Shown: positions 49,166-57,466 of the stretch, in pieces
How the letters are laid out: every line of letters begins with the position of its first letter
Position numbering within the stretch: the first letter of the stretch is position 1
Assembly (NCBI RefSeq): GCF_018263855.1
Contig: NZ_CP073318.1
Coordinates: 7,440,001-7,504,000 of the forward strand
DNA length: 64,000 nt
Source: Kutzneria sp. CA-103260
GTDB lineage: Bacteria; Actinomycetota; Actinomycetes; Mycobacteriales; Pseudonocardiaceae
Reading direction: 5' to 3'
The notes under the pieces: model-generated
Database searches by the model: none
Seen by the model: the letters and a program-made list of their open reading frames with translations, nothing else
What the model was told of the DNA's origin: nothing
Translations under genes and position numbers: made by a program

Positions 49166-50220
49166 CCATGTTCCGCCGGGGGACAGCAAGCGCGATGGTC
49201 GGCCGCGGGGACAGTCTGGTGCCACAGATGGCGGCGTACCGGGATCTGAGCGATCCGGCCGAAGTCCCGTGGCTGCCCTATGTGATGTATTTTCACCGGC
49301 GCGACTGCCGATCGCCCGTGGTGAACACCGACCGACTCGGCTTCCGGCTCACCTCGTGGCGCGACTCCGTCATCTCGCCGGCCACGGCGCACACCGCGGC
49401 GGCCTCGGTACGAGTCCTGGCCGGCAGTTCGACGGTCTTCGGCGTGGGCGCGACGGGTGACGGCGCGTGCATATCGTCCCGCCTCTCGACACCGGAGGAA
49501 GAGTCGCCCTGGCTCAACTTCGGCGGTCGTGGGTACTCAGCCACGCAGGAGTTGCTGCTGTTCTTGTTGAACCGGCACCTGTTGCCGCCGGTTCGTGACA
49601 TTGTGATCATGAGCGGCGCCAACGACCTGATCCTCACCGGCCTGAAGAGCTCACTCGACAGCGAGTACGGATCGTTCTTCTCCTGCGGCGAATACTACGC
49701 CACTATGGAGGAAGCGAAGCCCCGGCACCGAAACGGGCGAGGCACGCGGCGATCGTCGCGGCATCTTTCCGCTCGACCGCCGGTCACGACAGCCGGCGAC
49801 GAGCCGGACCGATCCGCCGAGGACCGGGTGCGGCGCACAACGGAGCAGATCGCGCGAAATCTGGACAACTGGTTGCCGTTGGCCGACGCCTCCGGCGCAC
49901 GACTCTCCTACGTCCTTCAGCCGGTCGCGAGCTGGATACGCGACCGGCCGCCGTGGGAAGAACAACTTCTGTTCGACGACTCGAACCGACGCAACGCGTT
50001 CGAGCAGCGCTTGTTCGAAGCCGTCGAACATCAGTCGGCCGGCAAGATGCTCAGCGACGCGATCGCCGAAGAGTGCGGTAAACGCGACATCCGGCTCATT
50101 GACATGAACGAAAAAATGAAGAGTTCGATCGGCCCCGACCAGTGGGTTTTCATCGACCGGGTTCACCTGAACGACGACGGCTACCGGACTGTCTCACAGA
50201 TCATGACGGACGCCATGTGA
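49162..50220 (+). CDS. SGNH/GDSL-family hydrolase
   Basis: 352 residues from GTG 49162 (ATG 49168 is possible). Block I LAGSSTVFGVGATGDG with the nucleophile Ser, a Gly in NFGGRGYSATQE, block III MSGANDLILTG with Asn, and block V FIDRVHLNDDGYR with the Asp-His pair: a complete SGNH catalytic set. A basic low-complexity insertion lies near residues 185-220. There is no signal peptide. With the SxtJ-like protein and a tiny basic protein it forms a set also seen near carbamoyltransferase and acyl-transfer loci. It probably transfers or removes an acyl group. Substrate unknown. Confidence 0.75.
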   Translation: MTMFRRGTASAMVGRGDSLVPQMAAYRDLSDPAEVPWLPYVMYFHRRDCRSPVVNTDRLGFRLTSWRDSVISPATAHTAAASVRVLAGSSTVFGVGATGDGACISSRLSTPEEESPWLNFGGRGYSATQELLLFLLNRHLLPPVRDIVIMSGANDLILTGLKSSLDSEYGSFFSCGEYYATMEEAKPRHRNGRGTRRSSRHLSARPPVTTAGDEPDRSAEDRVRRTTEQIARNLDNWLPLADASGARLSYVLQPVASWIRDRPPWEEQLLFDDSNRRNAFEQRLFEAVEHQSAGKMLSDAIAEECGKRDIRLIDMNEKMKSSIGPDQWVFIDRVHLNDDGYRTVSQIMTDAM

Positions 50221-50245
50221 CCACAGATACGACCGAGGAGCAGGG

Positions 50246-50347
50246 ATGCGCTGGCTTCGCCGACTCGTCGCGCTGTTCAGGGACCGACTCCCATCGAGAA
50301 GAAGGCGGCGAGAGCCCGACGACGGGTCGATCTATCCATTTCAGTAG
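50246..50347 (+). CDS. Small basic protein (33 residues)
   Basis: ATG 50246 has GAGGAG five bases upstream. The product is MRWLRRLVALFRDRLPSRRR, then RREPDDGSIYPFQ. It lies 25 bp after the SGNH hydrolase and 39 bp before the PhyH oxygenase. An amphipathic basic N-terminus with an acidic tail ending in YPFQ is compatible with a DUF5989-like companion of SxtJ proteins, but the membrane helix of that family is missing. The good SD and tight spacing argue for a real gene. Confidence 0.5.
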   Translation: MRWLRRLVALFRDRLPSRRRRREPDDGSIYPFQ

Positions 50348-50386
50348 CGATTCGGGCGGAGTTCCAAGGAAAGGACTTGATGAACA

Positions 50387-51226
50387 ATGACCATCGAAAC
50401 CGAGCGGCGCCGCCTGACAGTCGGTGACCAGGTCCGCAGCCTGGAGATCGACGGCTACGCCGTCCTGCCGGGTGTGCTGGACGAGGACGCCGTGCACGCT
50501 CTCGGCGATCTCCAGCGCCGCACGTCCCTCGATCGCTCCAGCTACACGGACAAGCAGTGGTACCGGCACAACCTGCAACGGGACGGCGATCCCGAGGTCC
50601 TTCGCCTGGTGGAGCAGCCCAGGATCCTGGCCTTCCTCGACACGCTGTTCGCCGACGAGCTGGTGTGCATCGGAGTGAGTTGCTCCCGCTCCGAGCCCGG
50701 CTACGACGGCATGCCGCTGCACACCGACAGCCACCCCTACGGATCGAACAACCTGGGAGCGGTCGGCACCTCCCCGGTGATCGTCCGGGTTCTCTACTAT
50801 CTGGACGACATCACGCCCGACCGGGCGCCGCTGCTGGTGGTGCCGGGCTCCCACCTGAGCCTGCACCGCGACGCGATGCCCTACCTGCGCTACCGCTCCC
50901 ATCCCGACGCCGTTGCCGTGACGTGCCGCGCGGGTGACGCCGTGCTGATCAACCAGCGCGTGTTCCACGCGGCCGGCGCCAATCGAACGGATCAGCCGCG
51001 TCGCATGTTCGCCGCGTCGTACCGTCCGGCCTGGGCCGGCCCGACGCTACCGGTCCCCACCGACGGCGTGCCGGAGCGCAACGGCATGAAGGAGTCGGTC
51101 TACCGGATGCTGGCTGATCCGAACCGGCGCACCGTGGACACCCACATCGTCAACTGGTCCGACGACCTGCCGGAGTCCGGAGTGGGCCTGGGCAGGTCAC
51201 GGTGGGCGGACTCACGGCCCTCGTGA
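50387..51226 (+). CDS. Phytanoyl-CoA dioxygenase (PhyH)-family Fe(II)/2OG oxygenase
   Basis: 279 residues from ATG 50387. EIDGYAVLPGVLDEDAVHAL opens the domain, MPLHTDSHPYG gives the H-x-D iron motif, and RVFHAAGANRTDQPRRMF contains the distal His and the 2OG-binding Arg. PhyH enzymes hydroxylate or halogenate small molecules, often in biosynthetic loci. Last gene of the plus-strand operon SxtJ-like/SGNH/small protein/PhyH. It is convergent with the P450 gene, only 6 bp away. Confidence 0.85.
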   Translation: MTIETERRRLTVGDQVRSLEIDGYAVLPGVLDEDAVHALGDLQRRTSLDRSSYTDKQWYRHNLQRDGDPEVLRLVEQPRILAFLDTLFADELVCIGVSCSRSEPGYDGMPLHTDSHPYGSNNLGAVGTSPVIVRVLYYLDDITPDRAPLLVVPGSHLSLHRDAMPYLRYRSHPDAVAVTCRAGDAVLINQRVFHAAGANRTDQPRRMFAASYRPAWAGPTLPVPTDGVPERNGMKESVYRMLADPNRRTVDTHIVNWSDDLPESGVGLGRSRWADSRPS

Positions 51227-51232
51227 GCGCGG

Positions 51233-52429
51233 TCAGGGCGCGCCGAACCACACCTTCAGCTGGTAGAAGTGCGCAAACTTCGTCGCGGACGTCGCGTCGA
51301 CCGAGGACACGTCGATGTCGATCTCCGCGTCGTTCTCGAGCAACCAGGTGAACATCGCGGCGACCATGGTCCTCGCCAGCCGGGCGCCGGGGCAGTGGTG
51401 CGGCCCCCTGCCGAAGGTCAGGTGCCCGCGCCGGGACACGTCCGGCCGGAACGCCAGGGCGTCGGGAAACCGGCGCTCGTCGACGTTGGCCGAGCCGATC
51501 GTCAGCGTCACCCGCTCCTGCGCCCCTATCGTCGTGCCGCCGACCGTGATCGGCTCGGTGGGGTACCGGACCACGATGCGGAAGGGAACCGACAACCGCA
51601 GCGTCTCCTCGACCAGATCGGCCGCACGGACGGCGCCGTCGCTCGACCGCCCGTCAGCCCGCCACTGCCGCCAGAACATGACGCCCTCGGACAGGGCGGT
51701 GTTCACGGGCACGAACGCGCCGCTGATGATCTGTGCGGCCGTGGCCGCGGCGATCTGGAGACCGAGGCCGGGGGCGGCCGCCATCTCCCGCAGGTCGGCG
51801 GACAGCCGGCCGGTCGCCGAGGCCAGCACGTCGCTCAGCGTCGCCGTGAACCGGTCCACCGCGATGATCGTTCTGCGCGCGCTGTCGTCGTTCCTGTCCT
51901 CACCCGCGCCGAGGAAATCCAGCATCCGGTCGATCGAGTCCATCAGCAGGCGCATCTGGTCCTCGGTGACCCCCAACAATGCCGCGAGGACGTGACGAAC
52001 GAGCGGTCCCGCGAAGTCATCGGTCCACGAGACCGATCCGGTGTTGTGACTCAGGTCGTCCAGCAGCGCGTGTGCGCGTTGCCTCGCGCTGGCGAGCACC
52101 GGCTCGAGGTGGCGGCGACTGAACGCCGTCGCCAGCGCGGAGCGGATCGCCTCGTGCGTCGGGCCGTCGAGGGCATTGGGCCACCAGGTGAAGAACTCGT
52201 TCGCGCGTCGCTGGATTTCGCGGCGCTCGGCGGGCATTGCGTCAACCAGCGGATCAGACGGACGAGCGACCTGCATACGTGGATCGGTGAGCAGTGTGAC
52301 CACGTCGTCGTAACGGGTGACGAAGTGCTCCAGCGTCTCCGGCTCGTAGAAGACCGGGCATTGCTCGGCCTGCTCGTGCAGCTTCGCCCGCGACTGGAAC
52401 GTCGGGCACGACGCGTAGGGGTCACTCAT
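51233..52429 (-). CDS. Cytochrome P450 with atypical I-helix
   Basis: 398 residues from ATG 52429. K-helix LVEETLRLSVPFRIV (E-x-x-R), RRFPDALAFRPDVSRRGH, and heme loop TFGRGPHHCPGARLART with the ligand Cys. The I-helix region reads AQIISGAFVPVNTALSEG: the acid-alcohol pair of the usual AGxDT/ET motif is absent. P450s without the pair often do unusual chemistry. It lies 331 bp after the IPNS-like gene with a hairpin between, so it is a separate transcript. It could serve the RiPP locus or the FkbH/PhyH locus. Confidence 0.85.
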   Translation of the reverse strand: MSDPYASCPTFQSRAKLHEQAEQCPVFYEPETLEHFVTRYDDVVTLLTDPRMQVARPSDPLVDAMPAERREIQRRANEFFTWWPNALDGPTHEAIRSALATAFSRRHLEPVLASARQRAHALLDDLSHNTGSVSWTDDFAGPLVRHVLAALLGVTEDQMRLLMDSIDRMLDFLGAGEDRNDDSARRTIIAVDRFTATLSDVLASATGRLSADLREMAAAPGLGLQIAAATAAQIISGAFVPVNTALSEGVMFWRQWRADGRSSDGAVRAADLVEETLRLSVPFRIVVRYPTEPITVGGTTIGAQERVTLTIGSANVDERRFPDALAFRPDVSRRGHLTFGRGPHHCPGARLARTMVAAMFTWLLENDAEIDIDVSSVDATSATKFAHFYQLKVWFGAP

Positions 52430-52687
52430 TGGTCCTCCCGGCTGGCAATGCGAATTCACACACCAGTGTGGGCCGGGCGACCAGCTTCGTCAGCATGGTG
52501 ACATGACAGGAAGCTGTTGGCGCCGGACAGCTTCATGCCACCTCGCCGTCGAGTTCGGCGCGGGCGCATGGGTCGGGCGCATGTCGCGGAGAAGCGTCGT
52601 TCGCACAGGTCGCCGGTGGAGGCCTGGATTCGCCGGTGACGTGCTTTCGGTGGCGGCAGCGGCCGAGGACGCACCGGAATCAACGGC
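52430..52687. other. Spacer upstream of the P450 gene, no gene seen
   Basis: Presumed P450 promoter region on the minus strand. I found no convincing second precursor peptide or other gene here. Confidence 0.4.
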
Positions 52688-52737
52688 CGGGCCCCACCGG
52701 AGGACCACGGCGTTCGCGGTTCTCCCGGTGGGGCCCG
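52688..52737. terminator. Hairpin terminator of the RiPP maturation operon
   Basis: A perfect 13-bp stem, CGGGCCCCACCGG (52688-52700) and CCGGTGGGGCCCG (52725-52737), with further partial pairing inside the loop. It lies 23 bp beyond the stop of the IPNS-like oxygenase gene. Confidence 0.8.
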
Positions 52738-52760
52738 CCCCGGACCGGACCGTTGTCCCG

Positions 52761-53732
52761 CTAGCCGGCCGCGGCCCGCTGCCGGTGTGTCTTGGCGCGC
52801 AACCACTCCCCCGCGATCACCGGCGCCGGTGCGGCCTCCCTGGAACCCACGCAGGTCGGCACGGGCTCGATCACCGCGTCCACATTGGGGTTGTGGAAGA
52901 AGATGACGGACTGGCGCCGGCTGCCCGGCACGCCGGCCGGCGGGTTGACGACCCGGTGCACCGTGGAGATCCAGCGGTGGTTCGTCCAGTACGCCATGAG
53001 ATCGCCGATGTTGACGGTGAAGGCGTCGGGGAGACGGGGCACGTCGAACCACTCGCCGTTGCCCAACCGCACCTGCAGCCCGCCGGGCGCGTCGTCCGAG
53101 CTGAGCAGCGTGAGCACACCGAAGTCGGTGTGCGCGCCGGCACGCAGGGCGCCGCCCGGCGGGGACACGGCCTGCTCCGGGTACTCGACAACGCGCAGGC
53201 AGTCGGGGCCACGGTCCAACTTCGCCGCGAAGAACGCCGGTGGCACGCCGAGTGCGTCGGCGAACAGGTCCATGACCTGGCCGGCGACCACGCGCACGGC
53301 GCGGTAGTACGCCAGCCAGGCGGCCTGGAACCCCGCCGGCCGCTCCGGCCAGCCCACGCGCTGGGCGTCGGCGAAGGGCGCGGCATGCTCCGGCACGTCG
53401 ACCGCCCCGATGGCGAACGCCTCCTTGATGTCGGGTGGCGAGCCCTCGGTGAAGTCGGCGGTCGCGGCCAGACTTTCGGTGTTCATCGGCGTGTAGCCGC
53501 GAGATCCCTCGGGCAGGTGGTACGCGAGCTTGGTCGCCTCGTCCGCCGCGAAGAACGTCGCGGACACCTGGCGGACGCGGGCCAGCAGCGCCGGATCGAG
53601 GCCGTGCCCGCGCAGCAGCAGGAACCCGATCCGCTCGCCGGCCCGCGCCGCCAGCTCGACCGCCCGCCGCCGTGACGCCGGCGTGCCCCGCAGGTAGTCG
53701 GCCAGGTCGACGACGGGAAGCTCGTCAACCAC
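52761..53732 (-). CDS. Isopenicillin N synthase-like Fe(II)/2OG oxygenase
   Basis: 323 residues from GTG 53732, overlapping the RlmN-like gene by 8 bp. DIOX_N region LPVVDLADYLRG and GFLLLRGHGLD. Iron ligands in AGAHTDFGVLTLL (H-x-D) and STVHRVVNPP (His). The co-substrate motif GSRRQSVIFFHNP (R-x-S) shows that it uses 2-oxoglutarate or binds a peptide carboxylate. Members hydroxylate, desaturate or cyclise. Last gene of the putative RiPP operon, so it should act on the modified peptide. Confidence 0.85.
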   Translation of the reverse strand: MVDELPVVDLADYLRGTPASRRRAVELAARAGERIGFLLLRGHGLDPALLARVRQVSATFFAADEATKLAYHLPEGSRGYTPMNTESLAATADFTEGSPPDIKEAFAIGAVDVPEHAAPFADAQRVGWPERPAGFQAAWLAYYRAVRVVAGQVMDLFADALGVPPAFFAAKLDRGPDCLRVVEYPEQAVSPPGGALRAGAHTDFGVLTLLSSDDAPGGLQVRLGNGEWFDVPRLPDAFTVNIGDLMAYWTNHRWISTVHRVVNPPAGVPGSRRQSVIFFHNPNVDAVIEPVPTCVGSREAAPAPVIAGEWLRAKTHRQRAAAG

Positions 53733-54600
53733 GAACCCGGCTCCTGGCCGGGCGGGGCCGCTCGGCGAGCAGCTGCCCGCAGCCCGCCTGGATGTCCCGG
53801 CCCTTGCTGGGCATGGGCTTGGCCATCAGCCCGGTGGGCTCGAGCATCTGGTTGAACTCCGCGACCCGCCGATCGCTGATCCGCCGGAAGTCGAAGCCCT
53901 CGATCTCGTTCCAGAGCAGGAAGTGCACCTCGAACAGCTCCGGGTCGAGCAGGTCGATCAGCCGGCGCGCGTCGTCGTCGGAGTCGTTGATGCCCTCGAA
54001 CAGCAGGTAGTTGACGATCACGCGGCGGCCCTGGGTGCGGGCGAAGTACGTGGCCGCCTCGAGCACCTCGGCGATGCTCCACTTGCGACTGATCGGGATG
54101 AGCTGCTTGCGGGTCTCGTCCTGGGTGGCGTGCAGCGACACGTGCAGCTGGATGTAGGTGGACTCCTCGGCCAGCTGGTAGATCCGGGGCACGATGCCCG
54201 ACGTGGTCGCCGACACGACCTCGATGCCGGTCCACTCGTACAGCCTGCGGGCCGCCTCGACGACGTTGTCGTAGTTCAGCATGGGCTCTCCCATGCCGGA
54301 CAGCGTCACGAAGCGCCACGGCATCTCGATGCCGCGGGACCGGAAGTCCTCATCGACGAGCTCGGCCTGCAGGACGATCTCGTCCGCGGTGAGGTTGCGG
54401 GCCGGCCGCTGCAGCGCGGTGGCGCAGAACACGCAGCCGACGGTGCAGCCGGTCTGCGTGGACAGGCACTGGCCGGGGCCGGCGTGGTGGCTGAAGTACA
54501 CCGTCTCGATCTTGCGGTTGTCCTCGAGCGCCCACAGGTACTTGACGGTCCCCTCGCTGTCCTCGTGACGCTCGCTCAGGTTCAGTACGACGTGGTCCAT
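53725..54600 (-). CDS. RlmN/Cfr-like radical SAM protein without the N-terminal domain
   Basis: 291 residues from ATG 54600 (GAAGGGA upstream). The radical SAM cluster is C52-x3-C56-x2-C59 (QTGCTVGCVFCATA). Family marks: TVKYLWAL, LSGMGEPMLNYDNVVEA, ATTSGIVPRI, LHVSLHATQDETRKQLIP, NYLLFEGINDSDDDA. The methyl-carrier Cys region DIQAGCGQLL lies near residue 274. E. coli RlmN has its cluster near residue 125, so about 70 residues, the helix-hairpin-helix-like RNA-positioning domain, are missing. Within a peptide-maturation operon this suggests class A methyl transfer to an sp2 carbon of something other than 23S rRNA (inference). A methyltransferase for self-resistance is the alternative. Confidence 0.85.
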   Translation of the reverse strand: MDHVVLNLSERHEDSEGTVKYLWALEDNRKIETVYFSHHAGPGQCLSTQTGCTVGCVFCATALQRPARNLTADEIVLQAELVDEDFRSRGIEMPWRFVTLSGMGEPMLNYDNVVEAARRLYEWTGIEVVSATTSGIVPRIYQLAEESTYIQLHVSLHATQDETRKQLIPISRKWSIAEVLEAATYFARTQGRRVIVNYLLFEGINDSDDDARRLIDLLDPELFEVHFLLWNEIEGFDFRRISDRRVAEFNQMLEPTGLMAKPMPSKGRDIQAGCGQLLAERPRPARSRVRG

Positions 54601-54616
54601 GATCGTCCCTTCGCGT

Positions 54617-54649
54617 CCCGTGGGCGCCGGGCGGGCCGGCGCCCACGGG
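54617..54649. promoter_or_regulatory. Internal operon hairpin
   Basis: CCCGTGGGCGCCGG (54617-54630) and CCGGCGCCCACGGG (54636-54649), perfect 14-bp stem with a 5-nt loop, in the 55-bp gap between the first radical SAM gene and the RlmN-like gene. It may reduce transcription of the last two genes or stabilise the upstream message. Confidence 0.7.
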
Positions 54650-54655
54650 GGACGG

Positions 54656-55975
54656 CTACAGAAAGAAGCTGTGCTTCGGTTCGGGCAGCACGGTCCGCAG
54701 GTCCTCGATCCACGCACGCACCTCGTCGAGCCTGCCCTGCCGCCGCAGCGACTCGATCTGGCGGAACACGCGGTTGAGGTGGAAACCGCGGCCGTTGCGG
54801 GGGCAGTACGTGCCGTAGCAGTTGCTCGTCCGCGCCAGGTCGAGCACGGTCTGTCTGCGGTCGCCGGACCAGAGGTCGTCGATCCCGTTCGCGGCCACGT
54901 TGCCGATGAAGTAGTCGGGATTGCCGTACCGGTCGGAGCACAGCACGTGGTCCCCGTTGGGGGTGACCTCCCCGAACCAGCCGGCCGACAGGCAGCCGAG
55001 GTCGTCGGCGAACGGGACGTCCTCGACGAGCACGGTGCCGTCGGGCACCGAGTCGTCGGGGATGACGACGTCGATGCCGGCGTCCGTCATGCGCCGGTGC
55101 CAGGGCGAGCCCGCTCCGACGGCGTCCAGGAACCGATCGACCGTCTCCGGCCGCATGTCCAGTTCCGCCGAGTAGAAGGGAAAAGCCGGGCGGAAGATGG
55201 CGTAGTCCAGCGAGTCCCGACCGTGTCGCTCGACGAGGCGCACCAGATGCTCCGCGGTGGCGGCGAGGTCCTCCAGGTTGCGCTCGTCCACCACGATCGA
55301 GACGCCGACCTGGGTGTCCGACCGCTGCTTCGCCCGTTCCTCGGCGAGCTGCTCGAGGTTGTCCAGCACACGAGCGGTGTAGGGCAGCCTCGGGTCGTAG
55401 TCGTGGTGTCTTTGGTGCACCTCCTCCGTCACGGCGTTGAGACTCACCCGCACGAACACGAAGTTCGCGTCGAACAGCGTGCCGATGCGGTCGGCGTTGA
55501 GCAGACTCCCGTTGGTGAACACGCATTGCTGCAACCCGAGGGCGTGCGCCCGCAGCGCGGCCGGGTAGAGCGCCGGGTTCATGGTGGGCTCGCCGCCCAC
55601 CCACATGATCCCCACCTGGTGCTCCGCGAGATGCTCCAGCACGTGGTCGAGCTTGGCCTCGCGCATCACGGTCAGCGGGGTGGCCCGCGGGTGGTTGAAG
55701 ACGTCCGTCTCCGACCATTCCTCACGGGCGCTGCGGCAACTGCACCACGGGCAGGCGAAGTTGCACAGGTAGGTGGGCGAGACCTCGACGTGCAGCGGCT
55801 TCACCTCGTCGTAGCGCCCGGCGAGCACCAGGTCCACCCGGTCCCGCCAGAACACCCACTGCCCAGCCTCCTTCCGGCTGCGGCGGAAGGCCTCCTCGTC
55901 GCCATAGCCCGCGACGGTGTGCGGCAGCGGCCAGCTAGACGAAGAACGAGTGACCGAGAGGGTAGGTGACCTCAC
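54656..55975 (-). CDS. Radical SAM peptide-maturation enzyme (paralogue 1)
   Basis: About 439 residues from GTG 55975, chosen because GGAGG lies six to seven bases upstream; it then overlaps the preceding radical SAM gene by 41 bp. Cluster motif C71-x3-C75-x2-C78 (YLCNFACPWCSC), IMWVGGEPTMNPALYPAA, VFTNGSLLNA, VRVSLNAVTEE. The C-terminal half has a SPASM-like region (LGCLSAGWFGEVTPNGDHVL, then CSDRYGNPDYFIGN; later NCYGTYCPRNGRG). It ends KHSFFL. The layout is shared with the gene at 55935-57446 although overall identity looks moderate. Likely forms a bond or epimerises within the precursor peptide. Confidence 0.85.
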   Translation of the reverse strand: MRSPTLSVTRSSSSWPLPHTVAGYGDEEAFRRSRKEAGQWVFWRDRVDLVLAGRYDEVKPLHVEVSPTYLCNFACPWCSCRSAREEWSETDVFNHPRATPLTVMREAKLDHVLEHLAEHQVGIMWVGGEPTMNPALYPAALRAHALGLQQCVFTNGSLLNADRIGTLFDANFVFVRVSLNAVTEEVHQRHHDYDPRLPYTARVLDNLEQLAEERAKQRSDTQVGVSIVVDERNLEDLAATAEHLVRLVERHGRDSLDYAIFRPAFPFYSAELDMRPETVDRFLDAVGAGSPWHRRMTDAGIDVVIPDDSVPDGTVLVEDVPFADDLGCLSAGWFGEVTPNGDHVLCSDRYGNPDYFIGNVAANGIDDLWSGDRRQTVLDLARTSNCYGTYCPRNGRGFHLNRVFRQIESLRRQGRLDEVRAWIEDLRTVLPEPKHSFFL

Positions 55976-57446
55976 GGAGATCCTCCATCCATCGACGAAC
56001 CACGTCGAGCCGGCCCTCCCGGCGGAAGCGCTCGATCTGGTGGAAGACCCGGTTGTGGTGGTGGCCACGCGAGTTGTGCGGGCACGCCGTCTTGAAGCAC
56101 TGCTTCTCGTTGATCTTGTCGAGCACCTGCTGGCGGCGCTGCGAGGTCCAGATCTCGTCGAGCGTGTTCTCGAACAGGTTGCCGATGGTGTACTCGGGAT
56201 TGCCGTACGAGTCCGAGCACAGCTGCACGTCGCCGTTGTGCCGGAGCTCGCCGTACATGCCGTAGGCGAGGCAGTCGGTGCCCTCGTAGTCCTGCTCGAC
56301 CGGGCGGTTGTCGTATGAGTCCTTGATCAGGATGAGGGGGATGTCCAGGTCCTTGATGATCTGCCAGGCCTCGCCGCCCTCGCTGACCAGGTCCTTGGCC
56401 TTCTGCTTGGTGTTGTCCTTGACCTGCGCCCAGTTCTTCTCGAAGTGCTCGTAGTTCATCACCGGGCGCGCGATCACGTAGTCGATGCCGGGACCCACCT
56501 CGTCCACGACGGCGCGGATCTCCTTGGCCGCCGCGACCGTGTCCTCCATGTTGCGCTCATCGGTGATCAGCGAGATGCCGACGAGCGTGCGGGCGCCGCG
56601 CTCCAGCTTGCGCTTGGCGAGCGTGCGCATGTTCTGCTTGACCTTCTCGAAGTAGTCCCAGCCGCGCGGATAGCCGTGGAACTTCCGGTACGCCTCCTCG
56701 GTGCCGCAGTTGAGGCTGATCCGGATCAGGATGGGGTCCGCGTCCAGGCAGTTGTCCACCTCGAGGAAGGTGCCGTTGGTCAGGAAGCTGGCGGTGATCC
56801 CCTTGGAGCGGGCGTACTTCATGCCGTCGTAGGTGAACGGGTTGGCCGTCGGGTCGCCGCCGCCCCACACGATGCCCATCTGGGAGTCGGTGCGGTGCTC
56901 GGCCAGCTGGTCGATCACCCGCCGCAGGCCCACGGGGTGCATCGTGTTCTTCTTCTCGACCTCGGTGTTGTGCTCCCAGGTGCCGCCCTCGACCCATTTC
57001 GTGCGCGTCACGCGCCGGGTGCAGTGCGGGCACATGAAGTTGCACACCAGGGTGAAGATGCCTTCGAAGTGGGCCGCCGGCAGTTCGTGGTACCGGCCCT
57101 CCAGCACCATCTCGGCCCGCTTCTTCCAGTGCACCCACTGCGCCATGTACTTGGGCGCCTTGGCGAACTCCGAGTACGTGCCGTACTCGCCGACCCGGTC
57201 CGGCAGCGGGTAGGCCGTGCGGCCGCCGAGCCGGGGCAGCCAGGCGCCCGCGTACGGCTGCAGCGGACTGATCAGCTCCTCGTTCGAGAACAGGTACTCG
57301 TCGTCGACCTTGAACACCTGGCGCCCGTCGATCATGCCCTCGGGCTGGAGCTCCTGCGCCTCGTGGTCGGCGCTGAGCAGCCCCAGGTCGCGGACGTCGA
57401 CAATGGGCAGTCGCCGTTCGGCGTGCTTTTCCTTCGGTACAGACAT
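55935..57446 (-). CDS. Radical SAM peptide-maturation enzyme (paralogue 2)
   Basis: 503 residues from ATG 57446, 20 bp after the PP-loop gene. An N-terminal extension of about 125 residues precedes the cluster motif C135-x3-C139-x2-C142 (LVCNFMCPHCTRR). Next come MGIVWGGGDPTANPFTYD, FLTNGTFLEV, IRISLNCGTEEAYRKFHG and TLVGISLITDERN. The auxiliary-cluster region is LAYGMYGELRHNGDVQLCSD, then CFKTACPHNSRG. It ends GHSFFV, like KHSFFL in paralogue 1. The N-terminal extension may bind the leader peptide (inference). Confidence 0.85.
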   Translation of the reverse strand: MSVPKEKHAERRLPIVDVRDLGLLSADHEAQELQPEGMIDGRQVFKVDDEYLFSNEELISPLQPYAGAWLPRLGGRTAYPLPDRVGEYGTYSEFAKAPKYMAQWVHWKKRAEMVLEGRYHELPAAHFEGIFTLVCNFMCPHCTRRVTRTKWVEGGTWEHNTEVEKKNTMHPVGLRRVIDQLAEHRTDSQMGIVWGGGDPTANPFTYDGMKYARSKGITASFLTNGTFLEVDNCLDADPILIRISLNCGTEEAYRKFHGYPRGWDYFEKVKQNMRTLAKRKLERGARTLVGISLITDERNMEDTVAAAKEIRAVVDEVGPGIDYVIARPVMNYEHFEKNWAQVKDNTKQKAKDLVSEGGEAWQIIKDLDIPLILIKDSYDNRPVEQDYEGTDCLAYGMYGELRHNGDVQLCSDSYGNPEYTIGNLFENTLDEIWTSQRRQQVLDKINEKQCFKTACPHNSRGHHHNRVFHQIERFRREGRLDVVRRWMEDLREVTYPLGHSFFV

Positions 57447-57466
57447 GCCAGCGCTCCTGCTCTCGT

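Noticed and set aside
53725..54600. Calling this gene housekeeping rlmN
   Set aside because: It lacks the N-terminal domain and sits in an 8-bp overlap within a specialised operon.
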